Below, piece after piece: positions 1 to 9,573 of a stretch of 59,773 nucleotides of DNA (its first letter is position 1; each line of letters opens with the position of its first letter). Position numbers and translations under genes: made by a program. Source of the stretch: Prorocentrum cordatum (taxonomy: Eukaryota; Sar; Dinophyceae; Prorocentrales; Prorocentraceae); NCBI GenBank assembly GCA_963575745.1, contig CAUYUJ010000171.1:57501-117273 (forward strand), given 5' to 3'. Under the pieces are notes generated by a model. The model was not told the DNA's origin. It searched no databases and saw only the letters and a program-made list of their open reading frames with translations.

Positions 1-75
1 AGTAGTAGTAGTAGTAGTAGTAATAACACTAATACTAGCGGTGCTAGTAGTCGTACTAGTAGTAGTAGTAGTAGT
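1..75. repeat. AGT/GTA trinucleotide microsatellite
   Basis: Runs of AGT with scattered substitutions open the window, so the array probably continues upstream. No gene is visible in it. Confidence 0.9.
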
Positions 76-690
76 GAGGGGGAGGGAGGAGGAGGAGAAG
101 GAGAGGATGTTCCAGGAAAATAAGAACCCAATTCAGGATATGGGGGTCAGCACCTCGCACGTCTGTGATAGAGTGCTGCAGGGATAGAGGGCTCCGGTCG
201 CGGCTCTCGGCGTGACTTGGACAGAAGAGGAGAGCACATCGCTTCGGCCGCGCTCCCCGCCAGCCGATGCGCTCCCGTGGGTGACGGGCGCGCGTGCCCG
301 TCCCCAGCGGGCCGTGTGTGGGGGAGAGGCCGGCATCTGGTTGCAGCATATGCCACGCTCGGCGATGGAAGAGGAGGGTGGGAGAAGGATGAAGAAAGCG
401 GGAATGAGGGATGGAGGAAGATTGATGGCGGAAGGAAAACGAACGACACGGGCTGAGATTACCGGCGGAGGTTCGAGGAAGAGGAGGGCGAGAAGGAGGA
501 CCAGGAGTGCGAAATGGCATACGTTAAGAGTGACCCTTCGCTAGAGTGACCTGCGGTGCTGGCCCCAGGGGGATCGGGTGATTTTTTCTTGAAACGAGCT
601 TGACCTCGCGTCGGTACGCGTATCGCGTGATTGCGCTCGCATCTGAGCGCGCCAGGGTTGGGCCCCCCCCCTTCACTCGACAGCAACGCA
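76..690. other. no recognisable feature
   Basis: GC-rich unique-looking sequence. Several frames stay open on both strands, but composition is low-complexity and no residue pattern resembles a protein family I know. I see no repeat shared with the rest of the window. Confidence 0.6.
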
Positions 691-870
691 TACGGTCGGG
701 GCGCTGACCTAAGGAACCTTAAATAAGGAACGAGACCCCTTTTCCCCAAAAGTTGAACTTCGATTCCCCATCGAAGGCCTCAGGGCAACCCAAGGCAAGC
801 TGCACAACAATCCAGGAACACCGAGCCCCTCGCCAACAAAAAGGGTTCCTTCTTCAGCGCCCCGACTGTA
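691..870. mobile_element. MITE family A, copy 1 (TA-flanked, Tc1/mariner-like)
   Basis: The element begins near TACGGTCGGGGCGCTGACC and ends near CAGCGCCCCGACTGTA, giving terminal inverted repeats with TA at both outer edges. Internal landmarks CCTAAGGAACC, AAATAAGGAACGAG and GGGTTCCTTCTTCAG recur in the copies at 23113, 50169, 50303 and, diverged, 24585. TA flanks with inverted repeats and no coding capacity fit a non-autonomous Tc1/mariner-type element; the superfamily is inferred only from the flanks. Confidence 0.75.
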
Positions 871-1549
871 CGCGGCGCCCCCTACAGTGCGCACTGGTTT
901 CCCGGGGGGGGGGCGGTCCACCAAACGGCGCGTTGTCCGCCCCAGGACCAGTCCAGAACCCCAGCCCAATATCCAAACCGTCCAGTCTGAATATCCTTGG
1001 ATGTCTTTGAATGTCTCTGGATATGTTAGAATATCCTTGTTGGAATTGATGGGAATCGTTCCTATTGCAAGTTATCCAGGAATGTGCAAACAAATTCCGA
1101 GACCGCGGATGGGGCCAGTTTTGGCCATGACGCCGGACCTGGCCAGACTTCATCGCGATGCGGCCTTGCAGTGCCAGACCCCATCGTGGTGCCCCTTGGC
1201 AGCGTCTGCTTTCGCAGCGCCTTCGACGTGCCTTTCTCGGCGTTCGAATCCAATTGGCGGACTTCCGCGGTTGCCCGTGGGCGCCAAAAAAAACCCAATG
1301 GCGCCCCGCCGATCGTTGATGTGGCGCGGCACTACTGGCTTGCGCGGTTGCGTTGGGCCCCCACGGGCGCCCTTGAAGCCGCGCGCCAGTGGTCAGCCCA
1401 GCCTAGGGTCACTCCAAATCGTGGAGGCAAGAGGAGACCCAGATCAGATCTGGAGGCCCGCTTTCCCTCCCCAGACAGGCGATGTCCAAATTTGTCCGGT
1501 ACGCGGCTCCCAGAAATACCGACCCTTTCCCCAAGGCTGGCTTGTCATC
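871..1549. other. no gene recognised; GC-rich spacer
   Basis: A 376-codon plus-strand frame spans 887-2017 and other frames are open as well, but the translation is rich in P, R and S, crosses the hairpin at 1.8-2.0 kb, and contains no motif I recognise. A short stretch near 990-1050 repeats GGATGTCTTTGAATGTCTCT-like words. I do not call a gene. Confidence 0.5.
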
Positions 1550-1790
1550 CCGAATCATTTGTTGACGGTCCTGAGGCCTGGCGAAGGCCTCCAGGGGCCG
1601 AAGATTGCAACAAAAACCTCCTGTCCAGATTGTTTTAACGACGCGAGCATGTCTGTGTCCAGACCCTCGACGCCATGTTTTTTTACGACGTGGATCGCCA
1701 GACGTTTCGACCCATTCCCCAGGACTAGCGTCTCATCTCGAGCCGTCTGGTTGACGGTCCTTGGGCCTGGCGAGGACACCCATGACTGGC
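1550..1790. repeat. dispersed repeat with TTGACGGTCC core, two copies
   Basis: The phrase GTTGACGGTCCTGAGGCCTG at 1560 and a near copy at 1751 belong to a dispersed unit also seen near 5262, 5850, 26897 and 39905. In the better copies the core is followed by GGCGAGGGC, then GACCGAAAA, then CAATACGTTGGATCTCTGGG. It encodes nothing evident. It may be a fragment of a longer element. Confidence 0.55.
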
Positions 1791-1985
1791 GGCGAGCGAG
1801 GGGGGGAAATGAAAGGGCGATTTCGCTCTTCCTTGGCATTTTCTTAGGGTGGAGGGCTCAGGGTGAAATCCATATGGGATTTTGCACGTCTTGTGATTCA
1901 CCTTTTGCTGATTCAAGCCTCGAGAACCCATCGCAACGGCACTTCAGAGTTCACCCTTCGCCCTCCACCCAAAGAAAATGCTCGT
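1788..1985. repeat. imperfect hairpin with family M left-end motif
   Basis: It starts with GGCGGCGAGCGAGGGGGGGA, the left-end phrase of family M. Inside, TTAGGGTGGAGGGCTCAGGG around 1855 pairs with CCCTTCGCCCTCCACCCAAA around 1960, forming a stem of roughly 30 bp. This is probably a decayed fold-back element. Confidence 0.5.
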
Positions 1986-2318
1986 TCTTCACCGTCTGCA
2001 CTGTCCCCCAAGGCTGAACCTACACGGTGATTTTCGTTTTCGTTTTGCTTTCGTTTTCCCTCGCTTTTGTCTCGAATCCGCCTTCACCGCAAAACGAAGT
2101 CGAAACGAAAAAGGCCCACGGAAAATCGCCAAAACCACCGTCTACGTCCGGCCCTGCTGCCCCCCAGACGTCCGCAATGCCGATCTTTTCGAGACGTGGG
2201 CCCCAGAGGCGCCAGGCCCGAGACAGGCCCCCAGAGGCCCGCGTGGCGGACAGCCGACCGCCCTTCCTGCTCCGAGCAGCCGGCTGTCCGTGGCTCTGCC
2301 TGCCGCCCGAGCTCGGCG

Positions 2319-2757
2319 GCGAGCGAAGGGGGGGAAGCGAGAGGGAGGAGGCCTCCTCAGAAGGCGGCGGGGCCTCTCGGAAGCCCTCGCGCCTCCTGAG
2401 AACTTTGGACGCCCGAGTTATCCGGGGTAACTCGGGTCCGGGGTACCTCGGGTTTGGGTTCCCGAAAAACAAACCCGAGTTAACCCTGACCCGAGTTACC
2501 CCTGATGATTCGGGGCTCTGGACGCCCGAAATATCCGGGGTAACTCGGGTCCGGGATAACTCGGGTTCGGAATCCCGAAAAGCGAACCCGAGTTAGCCCT
2601 GACCCGAGTTACCCCTGATGATTCGGGGCTCTGAGAACTCGTCCGTGCCCTCGGGAAGGCTCCGGAAACTTCTCGGAAGGCCAAGGGACTTCCGGGCCTT
2701 CCGAGAAAAGGCCCGCCCCTCCTCACTTCCCCCCGGGGGGGCTCGCCGCCGACCGCA
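2319..2757. mobile_element. fold-back element, family M, with internal tandem duplication
   Basis: The left end CGGCGGCGAGCGAAGGGGGG followed by GAGGCCTCCTCAGAAGGCGG is mirrored at the right by CCTTCCGAGAAAAGGCCCGC and CTCCTCACTTCCCCCCGGGG, then GCTCGCCGCCGAC. The inverted ends are about 55 bp and imperfect. The interior holds the 113-bp tandem repeat at 2406-2631. Related ends occur at 23757-23970 and in part at 26130 and 26440-26545. Confidence 0.5.
2406..2631. repeat. two tandem 113-bp units rich in CCCGAGTTA palindromes
   Basis: Units begin TGGACGCCCGA at 2406 and 2519 and end GATTCGGGGCTCTG. Each contains AACTCGGGT on the left and ACCCGAGTT on the right, so each unit can fold into a hairpin. 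The two copies differ at a few positions only. Confidence 0.85.
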
Positions 2758-2802
2758 GAACGGGCCCCCGGCGGCCGCCGGGGACGATCCCGGGCACCCC
2801 TG

Positions 2803-3023
2803 GAATGATGGGTCTGTTTTCCACCACCACCACCACCATAAGTTGGAGGGGGAGGTGGTCCTCCACCTCCTCCTCCTCCCCCTCCTCCTCCTCCTCCTCC
2901 TCCTCCTCCTCCTCCTCCTCTTCCTCTTCTTCCTCCTCCTCCTCCTCCTCCTCCTCCTCCTCGTCTTCCTCTTCCTTCCCCCATCCAACTTATGGTGGTG
3001 GTTGAAAACAGGCCCATCATGAT
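2803..3023. mobile_element. fold-back element enclosing a CCT array
   Basis: TGATGGGTCTGTTTTCCACC through CACCATAAGTTGGA on the left is mirrored on the right by TCCAACTTATGGTGGTGG through GAAAACAGGCCCATCA. The roughly 40-bp arms enclose about 125 bp of CCT/TTC repeat (2851-2975). This shows directly that a CCT array can lie inside an inverted-repeat element. No coding capacity. Confidence 0.7.
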
Positions 3024-3166
3024 GGAACGCTATCGACGAGGCGCAACCGCCAGAAAACACCCCGAGACCAGAAAAGAACACCCGGAACCAACGACAACTG
3101 CCGTCGACGCAAGGCGGTCTGCTCCGGCAAAGGAGACCCACATCTGGAGGCCATCCTGGGCCCCTT

Positions 3167-3361
3167 GGGGGCGGCCAAAGAGGGGGGCGTCCAAGAGGGG
3201 GGGGTGCAAATCATGGCCGGCGGCATGCGCGCGGCCCAAAGGGTGGCCAGGGACGTAATGAAATAAGAGGAGGCGCCATGAAACCTGGGGACATATCGTG
3301 GCCCACGCCATGATATCCCCCCCCCCCCCATAGTCAACCCACCCCTCTTTGCCGCCCCCGA
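3167..3361. mobile_element. MITE family C, copy 1
   Basis: About 195 bp with ends GGGGGCGGCCAAAGAGGGGG and CCCCTCTTTGCCGCCCCCGA, inverted copies of each other. Internal landmarks are GTGCAAATCATGGCCGGCGG, GCCAGGGACGTAATGAAATA and CCATGATATCCCC. Family mates lie at 5924, 22680, 36111 and 40191. The flanks here show no clear target duplication. Confidence 0.75.
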
Positions 3362-3416
3362 GCCTCTCCTCCCGCCCCCGGGGCACCGGGCAGTTCCAGT
3401 CCGGGCACCGATGCTT

Positions 3417-3629
3417 TGGACGCCCGACATGGGTACCGAAAGAATGGGTACGATGCCCAACAACAAATGTTGTCCCAAAGCAACAGCGGCCGCTGTTGGG
3501 CAGGCGACCTCCTGTCTCGAATGGGCACAGGCTGCGGCGGCGCGGACGGCGAATCCTGCTCAAAAGGAACAGGAATTGTTGTTGGGCATTTTACCCATTC
3601 TTTCGGTACGTACCCATTTCGGGCGTCCA
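3417..3629. mobile_element. MITE family D, copy 1
   Basis: Ends are TTTGGACGCCCGACATGGGT and its inverted partner ending GGGCGTCCAGA, with arms of about 46 bp carrying ACCGAAAGAATGGGTA and ATGCCCAACAAC. The centre carries the palindrome CAACAGCGGCCGCTGTTGGG. A direct GATGC precedes the left end and follows the right end, consistent with a 5-bp target duplication. Copies recur at 34684 and 38785. Confidence 0.8.
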
Positions 3630-3789
3630 GAGATGCGACGAGACCACGAGGCCGAACGACCCGGTGTCCGCCACCACGCGGAGGGGCTGCCCGCCAAGCT
3701 GGCGGCGGCTGCTTTCGGCGCCACGGCCGCCCGCCAAGAGCTAAGCCCGCCGCTCGCGGGCGCCTGGCCAGCGGACCCTGAGGTCCAAG

Positions 3790-4080
3790 CACTGCCTCCT
3801 CCTCCTCCTCCTCCTCCTCCTCCTCCTCCTCCTCCTCCTCCTCTCCTCCTCCTCCTCCTCCTCCTCCTCCTCCTCCTCCTCCTCCTCCTCCTCCCTCCTC
3901 CTCCCCTCCTCCTTCCTCCTCCTCCTCCTCCTCCTCCTCCTCTTCCTCCTCCTCTCCTCCTCTTCCTCCTCCTCCTCCTCCTCCTCCTCGCCTCCCCTCC
4001 CTCTCCCCCTTCCTCTCGTCCTCCTTCTCCTCTCCCTCCTCCTCCCCTCCCCCTCCCCTTTTTCCTTCTCCTCCTCACCC
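3790..4080. repeat. CCT array (about 290 bp)
   Basis: An almost pure polypyrimidine CCT/CTC tract with minor interruptions. Open frames of polyproline, polyserine or polyleucine across it are artefacts of the repeat. Confidence 0.95.
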
Positions 4081-4210
4081 AGCTCACTTTCACACAAGGC
4101 GCTTTCATCCCGTTGTGGGGCCTGGGGTGCACGCAGATCGATCCGGCTCGAAACTGCGCGGCAGAAAGATGGGGTCTGGGGGGTCCAGTCGCGACTCTTC
4201 GCGATTTCGC
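4081..4210. repeat. dispersed CCT-array flank repeat, copy 1
   Basis: The stretch with CAGATCGATCCGGCTCGAAA, AAGATGGGGTCTGGGGG and TCCAGTCGCGACTCTTCGCG recurs at 6224-6298 (beside a CCT array) and 53485-53565 (near a CAT array). The unit of about 75 bp therefore repeatedly lies near simple-repeat blocks. Function unknown. Confidence 0.6.
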
Positions 4211-5250
4211 AATATGTTCGCAACGTCGGGTCTCGATGGGCACCTGGTCAGGGCCACCTACACCCAGACACGCTAGACCGGGACATCCAACATATATCAG
4301 AACCAGTTTTTCCGGACGGCGGCACGAACAAACAACTGCACTGCACAAGAGAACGGCACGGACAAAAAAACTGCACTGCAGAATTCCTGGAATAAGCCCG
4401 GACAAAGGCAACGAAAACGTGCAAAAACCTCCCCTAGACCTGGTCGGACAAGGACCCGAACCCTGCAGTGCAGCAGTAGAACCATTCACTGGACGGCCAA
4501 GCACATCAACAAAAAATGCTCGGGACGACCAAAATCTGGTTTTGCAGGAAAGGGTGTCGCTTTCCCAACTAGCCAATGTCTCTTTGTGGGGGGGGGGGTG
4601 ACCTGGCGTCACCAAAAGAAGGCCGGAAATCCAGACGGCCAATGGTTCCCTCCGAAGGTCCGCCTCGGGCCTGGGCACCATCACTGAAGAACGGCCAGGA
4701 ATGACTGGCCGGCCCCTTGGGGCGGGCGGAAACCCAAAGGACCCGCGCCGCCTGGGGCGCTCGGCAGAGAGCCCCTGACATCCGACGATTTCCAAGAAGC
4801 AATTACTGGGATGTCATCGTCGGAAGGATTAGGGAAAATTGCGCCCCAGTGGGGGGGGCTGCCACGCTGGGTTTGGCTGCGGACTAAGCGGGATCCAGCC
4901 AGTGTAACATGTAGTCAACCGGAGTCAGCGGGACGGGGACCAGGGCAAGCTCAAAAATTGACCAACCTGGAGTTGCATCTGGACGTCTTGATTACTGTCC
5001 CACATACGGGGTCCCCGGAGTGAGAGGGATGAGCGAGCAAGACAGCCAGTCAGCATATACCCGCCATGTGGAATAAATAGCGCCTGCACAGGGCACTTGC
5101 CCGCAGGACACTCCACAAAGGCGCGTGCGCCTTGAGGGTCACGCGCAGAGAGGTGTGAGAAGAGGACAACTGCGAGTGTCCCCACCGGCCTGGCCTGAGA
5201 CATCTTCCACACCCGGAGCGACCCTTTCCCCATGGCAGATTCTTCCTCCC
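4211..5250. other. no gene recognised
   Basis: About 1 kb without convincing coding content. The minus frame at 3560-4795 is long only because it crosses the CCT array. The C-terminal pieces over 4297-4795 are cysteine- and arginine-rich and match nothing I know. Confidence 0.5.
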
Positions 5251-5254
5251 GGGT

Positions 5255-5560
5255 CCTCTCGTGACGGTCCCAGGGCCCGGCGAAGGCCCACGGAGGCCCC
5301 GAAAGCAGCCGGAAACCTTCCGTCGCGAGCATTTCGCGACGCGAGCATGTCTCGGGAGGCCACCCAGCGCCCCTCCTCGGGGATCTGCTGACCCAGGCCA
5401 ATCCAAACTCGGGTCAGTCGGGCCTTGCAGGATCCTGCAAGATCCTGCACCGAAACCCGAGTCAACGCGAAGGATCCTGCAAGACCATGCAGGATCCTGC
5501 ACCCAAGCCCAGGTCAATGCGACCCTGGCCCCGCAGGATCCTGCAAGATCGGGCGCTCTG
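5255..5560. repeat. dispersed TTGACGGTCC-type repeat and GCAGGATCCTGC palindromes
   Basis: A copy of the dispersed unit seen at 1550 lies at 5260-5350. From 5428 to 5550 the palindrome GCAGGATCCTGC or a near form appears several times. The same word returns at 26845-26875 just before another copy of the dispersed unit, so the two belong to one larger repeat. Confidence 0.55.
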
Positions 5561-5923
5561 GCTGACCCCCGTTTGCATTTACCCCCGTGTCAAGGTTCCC
5601 GACCTTCCTCCTTATCGAGCACGCCGGGCCACCTCTCGTTTCCGTTCGCGCTGCGCGAATCGCTAAGGGAGGCTGCCGTTGCGCCCCTTTCCCGAGAAGG
5701 GCACCTCCTCGGCCCAAGCCTCGATCCGCGAGGCCTGCCTGTCTTCGCGCCCCCACGGCTGACCTCGCGAGACGCTCGCAGACATGCTCGCGTGGAACAA
5801 AGATCAGGACGGGAGGTCCTTGGCAATTGTCGGCCCGTGGAGTGAGGCCCTCGCCGGGCCTCGGAACAGTCAACGGCACGACTCAGGACGGCAAACTGGC
5901 CCAGGGGAAAGGGTCGTTATCTT
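5561..5923. other. no recognisable feature
   Basis: Unique-looking GC-rich sequence. It contains one further degenerate TTGACGGTCC-like segment around 5850-5875. No gene seen. Confidence 0.5.
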
Positions 5924-6116
5924 CAAGAGCGGCCAAGAGGGGGGTGTCCAAGAGGGGGGGGTGCAAATCATGACCGGCGTCATGTGCGCGGCCCAGCGGG
6001 GGGGCCAGGGACGTGATGAAATAAGAAGAGGCGCCATGAAATCTGGGGAAATGTCATGGACCACGCCATGATATCCCCCCCCCCCTGGTCATCACCCCCC
6101 TCGTTGCCGCCCCCGA
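5924..6116. mobile_element. MITE family C, copy 2
   Basis: 193 bp with inner left end AGCGGCCAAGAGGGGGGTG and right end CACCCCCCTCGTTGCCGCCC. It keeps the family landmarks GTGCAAATCATGACCGGCGT and CCAGGGACGTGATGAAATAA. GTTATCTT on the left and GATATCTC at the right edge may be a decayed 8-bp target duplication (6 of 8). Confidence 0.75.
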
Positions 6117-6223
6117 TATCTCTGGGGACCGCACATTGAAAAAATCAGGACGGCGCACGTCTCGGAAGTCGTCCCCCCCTTGGCCACGGCCACTTCGCCC
6201 CGCCTCGAGAGCCCTTGGGCCCT

Positions 6224-6445
6224 CGCAGATCCATCCCGCTCCAAAGAGTGCCGCAGGAAGATGGGGTCTGGGGGCTCTGGACGTGATTTCGCGCGATGCG
6301 CTCCTCCTCCTCCTCCTCCTCCTCCTCCTTCTCCTCCGCCTCTTCCTCCTCCACCTCCTCCTCCTCCGCCTCTTCCTCCTCCACCTCCTCCTCCTTCCTC
6401 CTCTCTCCTCCCTCCTCCCTCCTCCTGCTCCTCCTTCTCCTCAGG
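6224..6445. repeat. dispersed flank repeat (copy 2) followed by CCT array
   Basis: 6224-6298 repeats the unit seen at 4131-4205 (AAGATGGGGTCTGGGGG, then GACGTGATTTCGC). It is followed by a CCT/CTT array from 6300 to about 6442 with an internal duplicated GCCTCTTCCTCCTCCACCTC. Confidence 0.75.
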
Positions 6446-7409
6446 GGAGAGGGGCGCGCAGGAGCCTCGCCCGCTCCCCCCCCCCCCCCCCAGCACGCGG
6501 GCGGATCGACAGGCCCCACCGCAAACACCGGAGCTGCCGCGGCTCCGCCCAGGATGTTGCAACCGCTGCTGCCACCACCAAGCCGCCGCCGCTGCCACCC
6601 ACGCCGCCGATGCTGCTGCGGGAGCTGGGCAGCTGCAAGGCTTGAGACCGACTGCCTCCAAGTTGAAAAAAAAAAAACGCTCCTCGATTGTCAGCAGGTG
6701 TCGCCCGTGGACCTGCGTGGGCAGAACACCGAGCTAGAACGTTCAGCATGCCTTGATGGCCAGCTCTCCGTCGTGTCAGTCCCCCCTCCCTCCAGCCGCA
6801 CCCTCAGTAGTGGGGGCGATGTGGTGCCCGCGTTGTGGAGAGCTGGTGCCCGTCGACAAAAACAAACACACCCGCTTTGCACCCATGGATCACCGAGCCA
6901 TTTCCCAACCGCGACACCACGACTCCTCCTGGAAGCTGCGTGCCAGCAACAGCCGCCCAGCCACTGGAGGCTGCTGAGGCATATTGGTCGCTTTCAGAAG
7001 CATGGGGCGGCGGTGATGGCAGCGGGATAGGTGCAGCAGCCTACGCAGAAATCACCTCGTCGAGAAACCAGCAATGATGTCACCATATGTCAAGCCCTGG
7101 TTCCACTGTGTCTCAAAATCACTCTGCATACTGCGAGACGTTTAACAAACTGGTTTCAATATTTTTTGACTGGCAAGCTTAATCAGGGCGCGGGCGGCAC
7201 CCACTAAAATAACTTGCCTGGCAAAGAACCGAACCCTTCTAACCAAGCGGCGACTATAAACTGGACCGTCCAATACACAAGAGGACACTGAGGGATCTGC
7301 AGTACCCTTTAAACGCTTCGCCGAACAACTTCAGACCGCACTCAATGTTCCCAATTCACGCACGCACTCTCGCGACTCAAATCGCAGACGGGGGAGCCAC
7401 GGAAAGTGT
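6446..7409. other. no gene recognised
   Basis: About 960 bp of mixed sequence becoming less GC-rich near 7080-7330. Short frames at 6691-7077 have no recognisable domain. No repeat family of this window is present. Confidence 0.5.
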
Positions 7410-7780
7410 GAGGAGTGTGCCGAAATGGGGCGGGGCGACGCCATGCGAACGCAGCCGCTGGAGCGCTCGGTTGAGCTCCATGTAGTACGGCCACGAAGCG
7501 TGCGAGGAGTGTGCCGTGCGAGGAGTGTGCCGAAGTGGGCGCGGGGACGCCATGCGAGCACGCCCACTGGGGCCATAGGTGGAGCTCCCTATGGGGCCAC
7601 GGCGAGCGAGGGGCCCCTGCGCCCCAATGGCGACGATCGCAAACCACACCCCGTCATAAACGCACCTATTGCAGTCGCCGGCGGAGAGATCCTGCGAGGA
7701 GGCGGCCCTGCCGCTGCATCGCCGATGCATCGCCGATGCATTGGCGACGTCGGCGATGCACCGGCGACGTCGGCGTGAAG
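7410..7780. repeat. local tandem repeats
   Basis: GAGGAGTGTGCCGAAATGGG followed by GACGCCATGCGAACGC at 7411 recurs, altered, at 7521 (GAGGAGTGTGCCGAAGTGGG, then GACGCCATGCGAGCACGC). At 7718-7776 the words GCATCGCCGAT and GGCGACGTCGGCGATGC alternate. No coding support. Confidence 0.65.
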
Positions 7781-7915
7781 ATAATAGGGCTCCACACTTT
7801 TTTAAGTTGTTTGTTGCTCTTCTCCTTCCAAGCAACCTTCGGTTCTGGGCGACGCACATTCTGCAACGGTAAGATGAAGATATCACTGAATACCTCTGGG
7901 AAGTGGTGAACAGTA

Positions 7916-8094
7916 CTCCAGATTTCGTAATAAAGGGAGGGGGGTCTCATTTCGGGGGGGGTCTCTTCCAGGCTATCTTGGAGGGCCTGGGGGGGTCTGG
8001 GGACGATGTTTTGGAGGGTTCTCCCACGGGGGGGGTCTGAAATGGCTCGTCTTGGAGGGTCCAGACCCCCTCCCTTTTATTACGAAATCTGGAG
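7916..8094. mobile_element. MITE family B, copy 1
   Basis: Ends CTCCAGATTTCGTAATAAAG and its inverted repeat CTTTTATTACGAAATCTGGAG are almost perfect, with TA directly outside both ends. The 179-bp interior is G-rich. Copies lie at 8517 (opposite orientation) and 24391. The TA flanks suggest a Tc1/mariner-like origin; no transposase is linked. Confidence 0.88.
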
Positions 8095-8103
8095 TACAGA
8101 ACA

Positions 8104-8516
8104 TTGGTGCTAGCAAAACTGTCCCTCTTCGGGGGCTGTGTGGACCTCAAGAAATCCTGGCCTGGACCGTCTTCGTCATTGGGAGCTCGCCGACGACACC
8201 TGCGATGCGGGCCGCGGGCCGATCCTCCGACCCTATCTGCCGGGACCCCGTCTGGGGAGGGGAGGAGGCGGAAAGGGTGGAAAAGGGGGAGGAGGAAGAG
8301 GATTAGGAGGAGGAGGAGGAGGAGGAGGAGGAGGAGGAGGAGGAGGAGGAAGAGAAGGAGGAGGAGGAGGAGGAAGAGAAGGAGGAGGTGCTAACGAAAC
8401 TGTCCCTCTTCGGGGGCTGTGTGGACCTCAAGACAGACTGGCCTGGACCGTCTTCGTCATGAGGAGCTCGCCGACGACACCTGCGATGCGGGCCGCGGGC
8501 CGATCCTCCGACCCTC
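8104..8516. repeat. duplicated 150-bp segment split by a GGA array
   Basis: 8104-8256 and 8389-8516 share GTGCTA, AAACTGTCCCTCTTCGGGGG, CTGTGTGGACCTCAAGA, GGCCTGGACCGTCTTCGTCA and GGCCGCGGGCCGATCCTCCG. A GGA array at 8296-8389 separates them. The first copy reads straight through CCCTATCTGC, where the second copy is interrupted by the MITE at 8517. Confidence 0.88.
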
Positions 8517-8689
8517 CTCCAGATTGCGTAACAAAAGGGAGGGGGTCTGGACCCTCCAAGACGAGCCATTTCAGACCCCCCCCGTGGGAGAACCCTCCAA
8601 AACGTCGGCCCCCCCAGGCCCTCCAAGATGGCCTGGAAGAGACACCCCCCCGAAATGAGGCCCCCCTCCCTTTATTACGAAATCTGGAG
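8517..8689. mobile_element. MITE family B, copy 2, in a datable insertion site
   Basis: Inverted-orientation copy of the 7916 element, with ends CTCCAGATTGCGTAACAAAA and ATTACGAAATCTGGAG. The undamaged paralogous site at 8236 reads ACCCTATCTGC; here the element sits after ACCCT and before ATCTGC. This supports insertion at a TA, whose left copy has become TC. Confidence 0.9.
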
Positions 8690-8692
8690 TAT

Positions 8693-9172
8693 CTGCTGGG
8701 ACCCCGCCTGGGAGGCCCAGAACGATCCTTTCGGGGCGGCCCGCGCGAGCGGCCGGCGCGGGACCCCTCCGCGATTGGAAGCGAGGGCGCCGACGTACGA
8801 CCTCACGCGGGCAACCCGCGCGCAGACGTCCGCGCTGTTGACCCCCTCTTCCCTGCGTCGCTCAGAGGCAGAGATCCTGATGGCCCTCCTCCTCCGCCTC
8901 CGCCTCCTCCTCCTCCTCCTCCTCCTCCTCCTCCTCCTCCTCCACCTTCTCCTCCTCCTCCGCCTCCTCCACCTCCGCCTGCTCCTCCTCGGGGACCCCG
9001 CCTGGGAGGCCCAGAACGATCCCTTCGGGGCGGCCCGCGCGAGCCGCAGGGCGCGGGACCCCTCCGCGATTGGAAGCGAGGGCGCCGACGCACGACCTCG
9101 CGCGGGCAACCCGCGCGGAGACGTCCGCGCTGTTGACCCCCTCTTCCCTGCGTCGCTCAGAGGCAGAGATCA
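8693..9172. repeat. second local duplication around a CCT array
   Basis: 8697-8880 and 8993-9172 are direct copies (GACCCCGCCTGGGAGGCCCA, then AACGATCC, then CGTCGCTCAGAGGCAGAGAT) separated by a CCT array at 8883-8990. The first copy begins exactly where the duplication at 8104 ends, so the two duplications overlap at GGGACCCCG. Confidence 0.88.
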
Positions 9173-9318
9173 TTTTTGTTTTTTTTGTCCCCCCCTTTTT
9201 TTTCTTCTCCCTTTTTCCTTTTTGTTTTCAATGTTTTTCATTTGTTGTTCCCTTTTTGTTTCCTTTGTTGTTTCCTTTCCCCTTTTGTTTTTTCCTCTCC
9301 CTGTTTTTTTTTGGGTTT
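9173..9318. repeat. T-rich polypyrimidine tract
   Basis: About 145 bp of T and C with few G, containing repeated TTTTTGTTT and CCCTTTTT words. It directly follows the second duplicated segment. No gene. Confidence 0.85.
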
Positions 9319-9573
9319 CCTGATGGCCCTGATTCTCCGACCCCACCTCCTCGGACCCCATCTGGGAGGTCTCGGATGCGGGCGCGTTGAGACAGCGGCA
9401 GCTGAGTCGGTCCCCGGACCCCCTCTCGGCGTCCGAACGCGCCAGTTTTCCGAGCCGCGCCAAGCTGTGGCGACGAGGGCCCCCGAAGGCAAACTACCGC
9501 TGTTTCAACTCGCCCTCCTCTGATAGTCGCCGACAGTAGGGGAACAAAACACCGCGTAAGCACAAACGTCGTA

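Noticed and set aside
887-2017. A 376-codon plus-strand gene
   Set aside because: It crosses the hairpin and dispersed repeats and has no recognisable motif; GC-rich composition explains its length.
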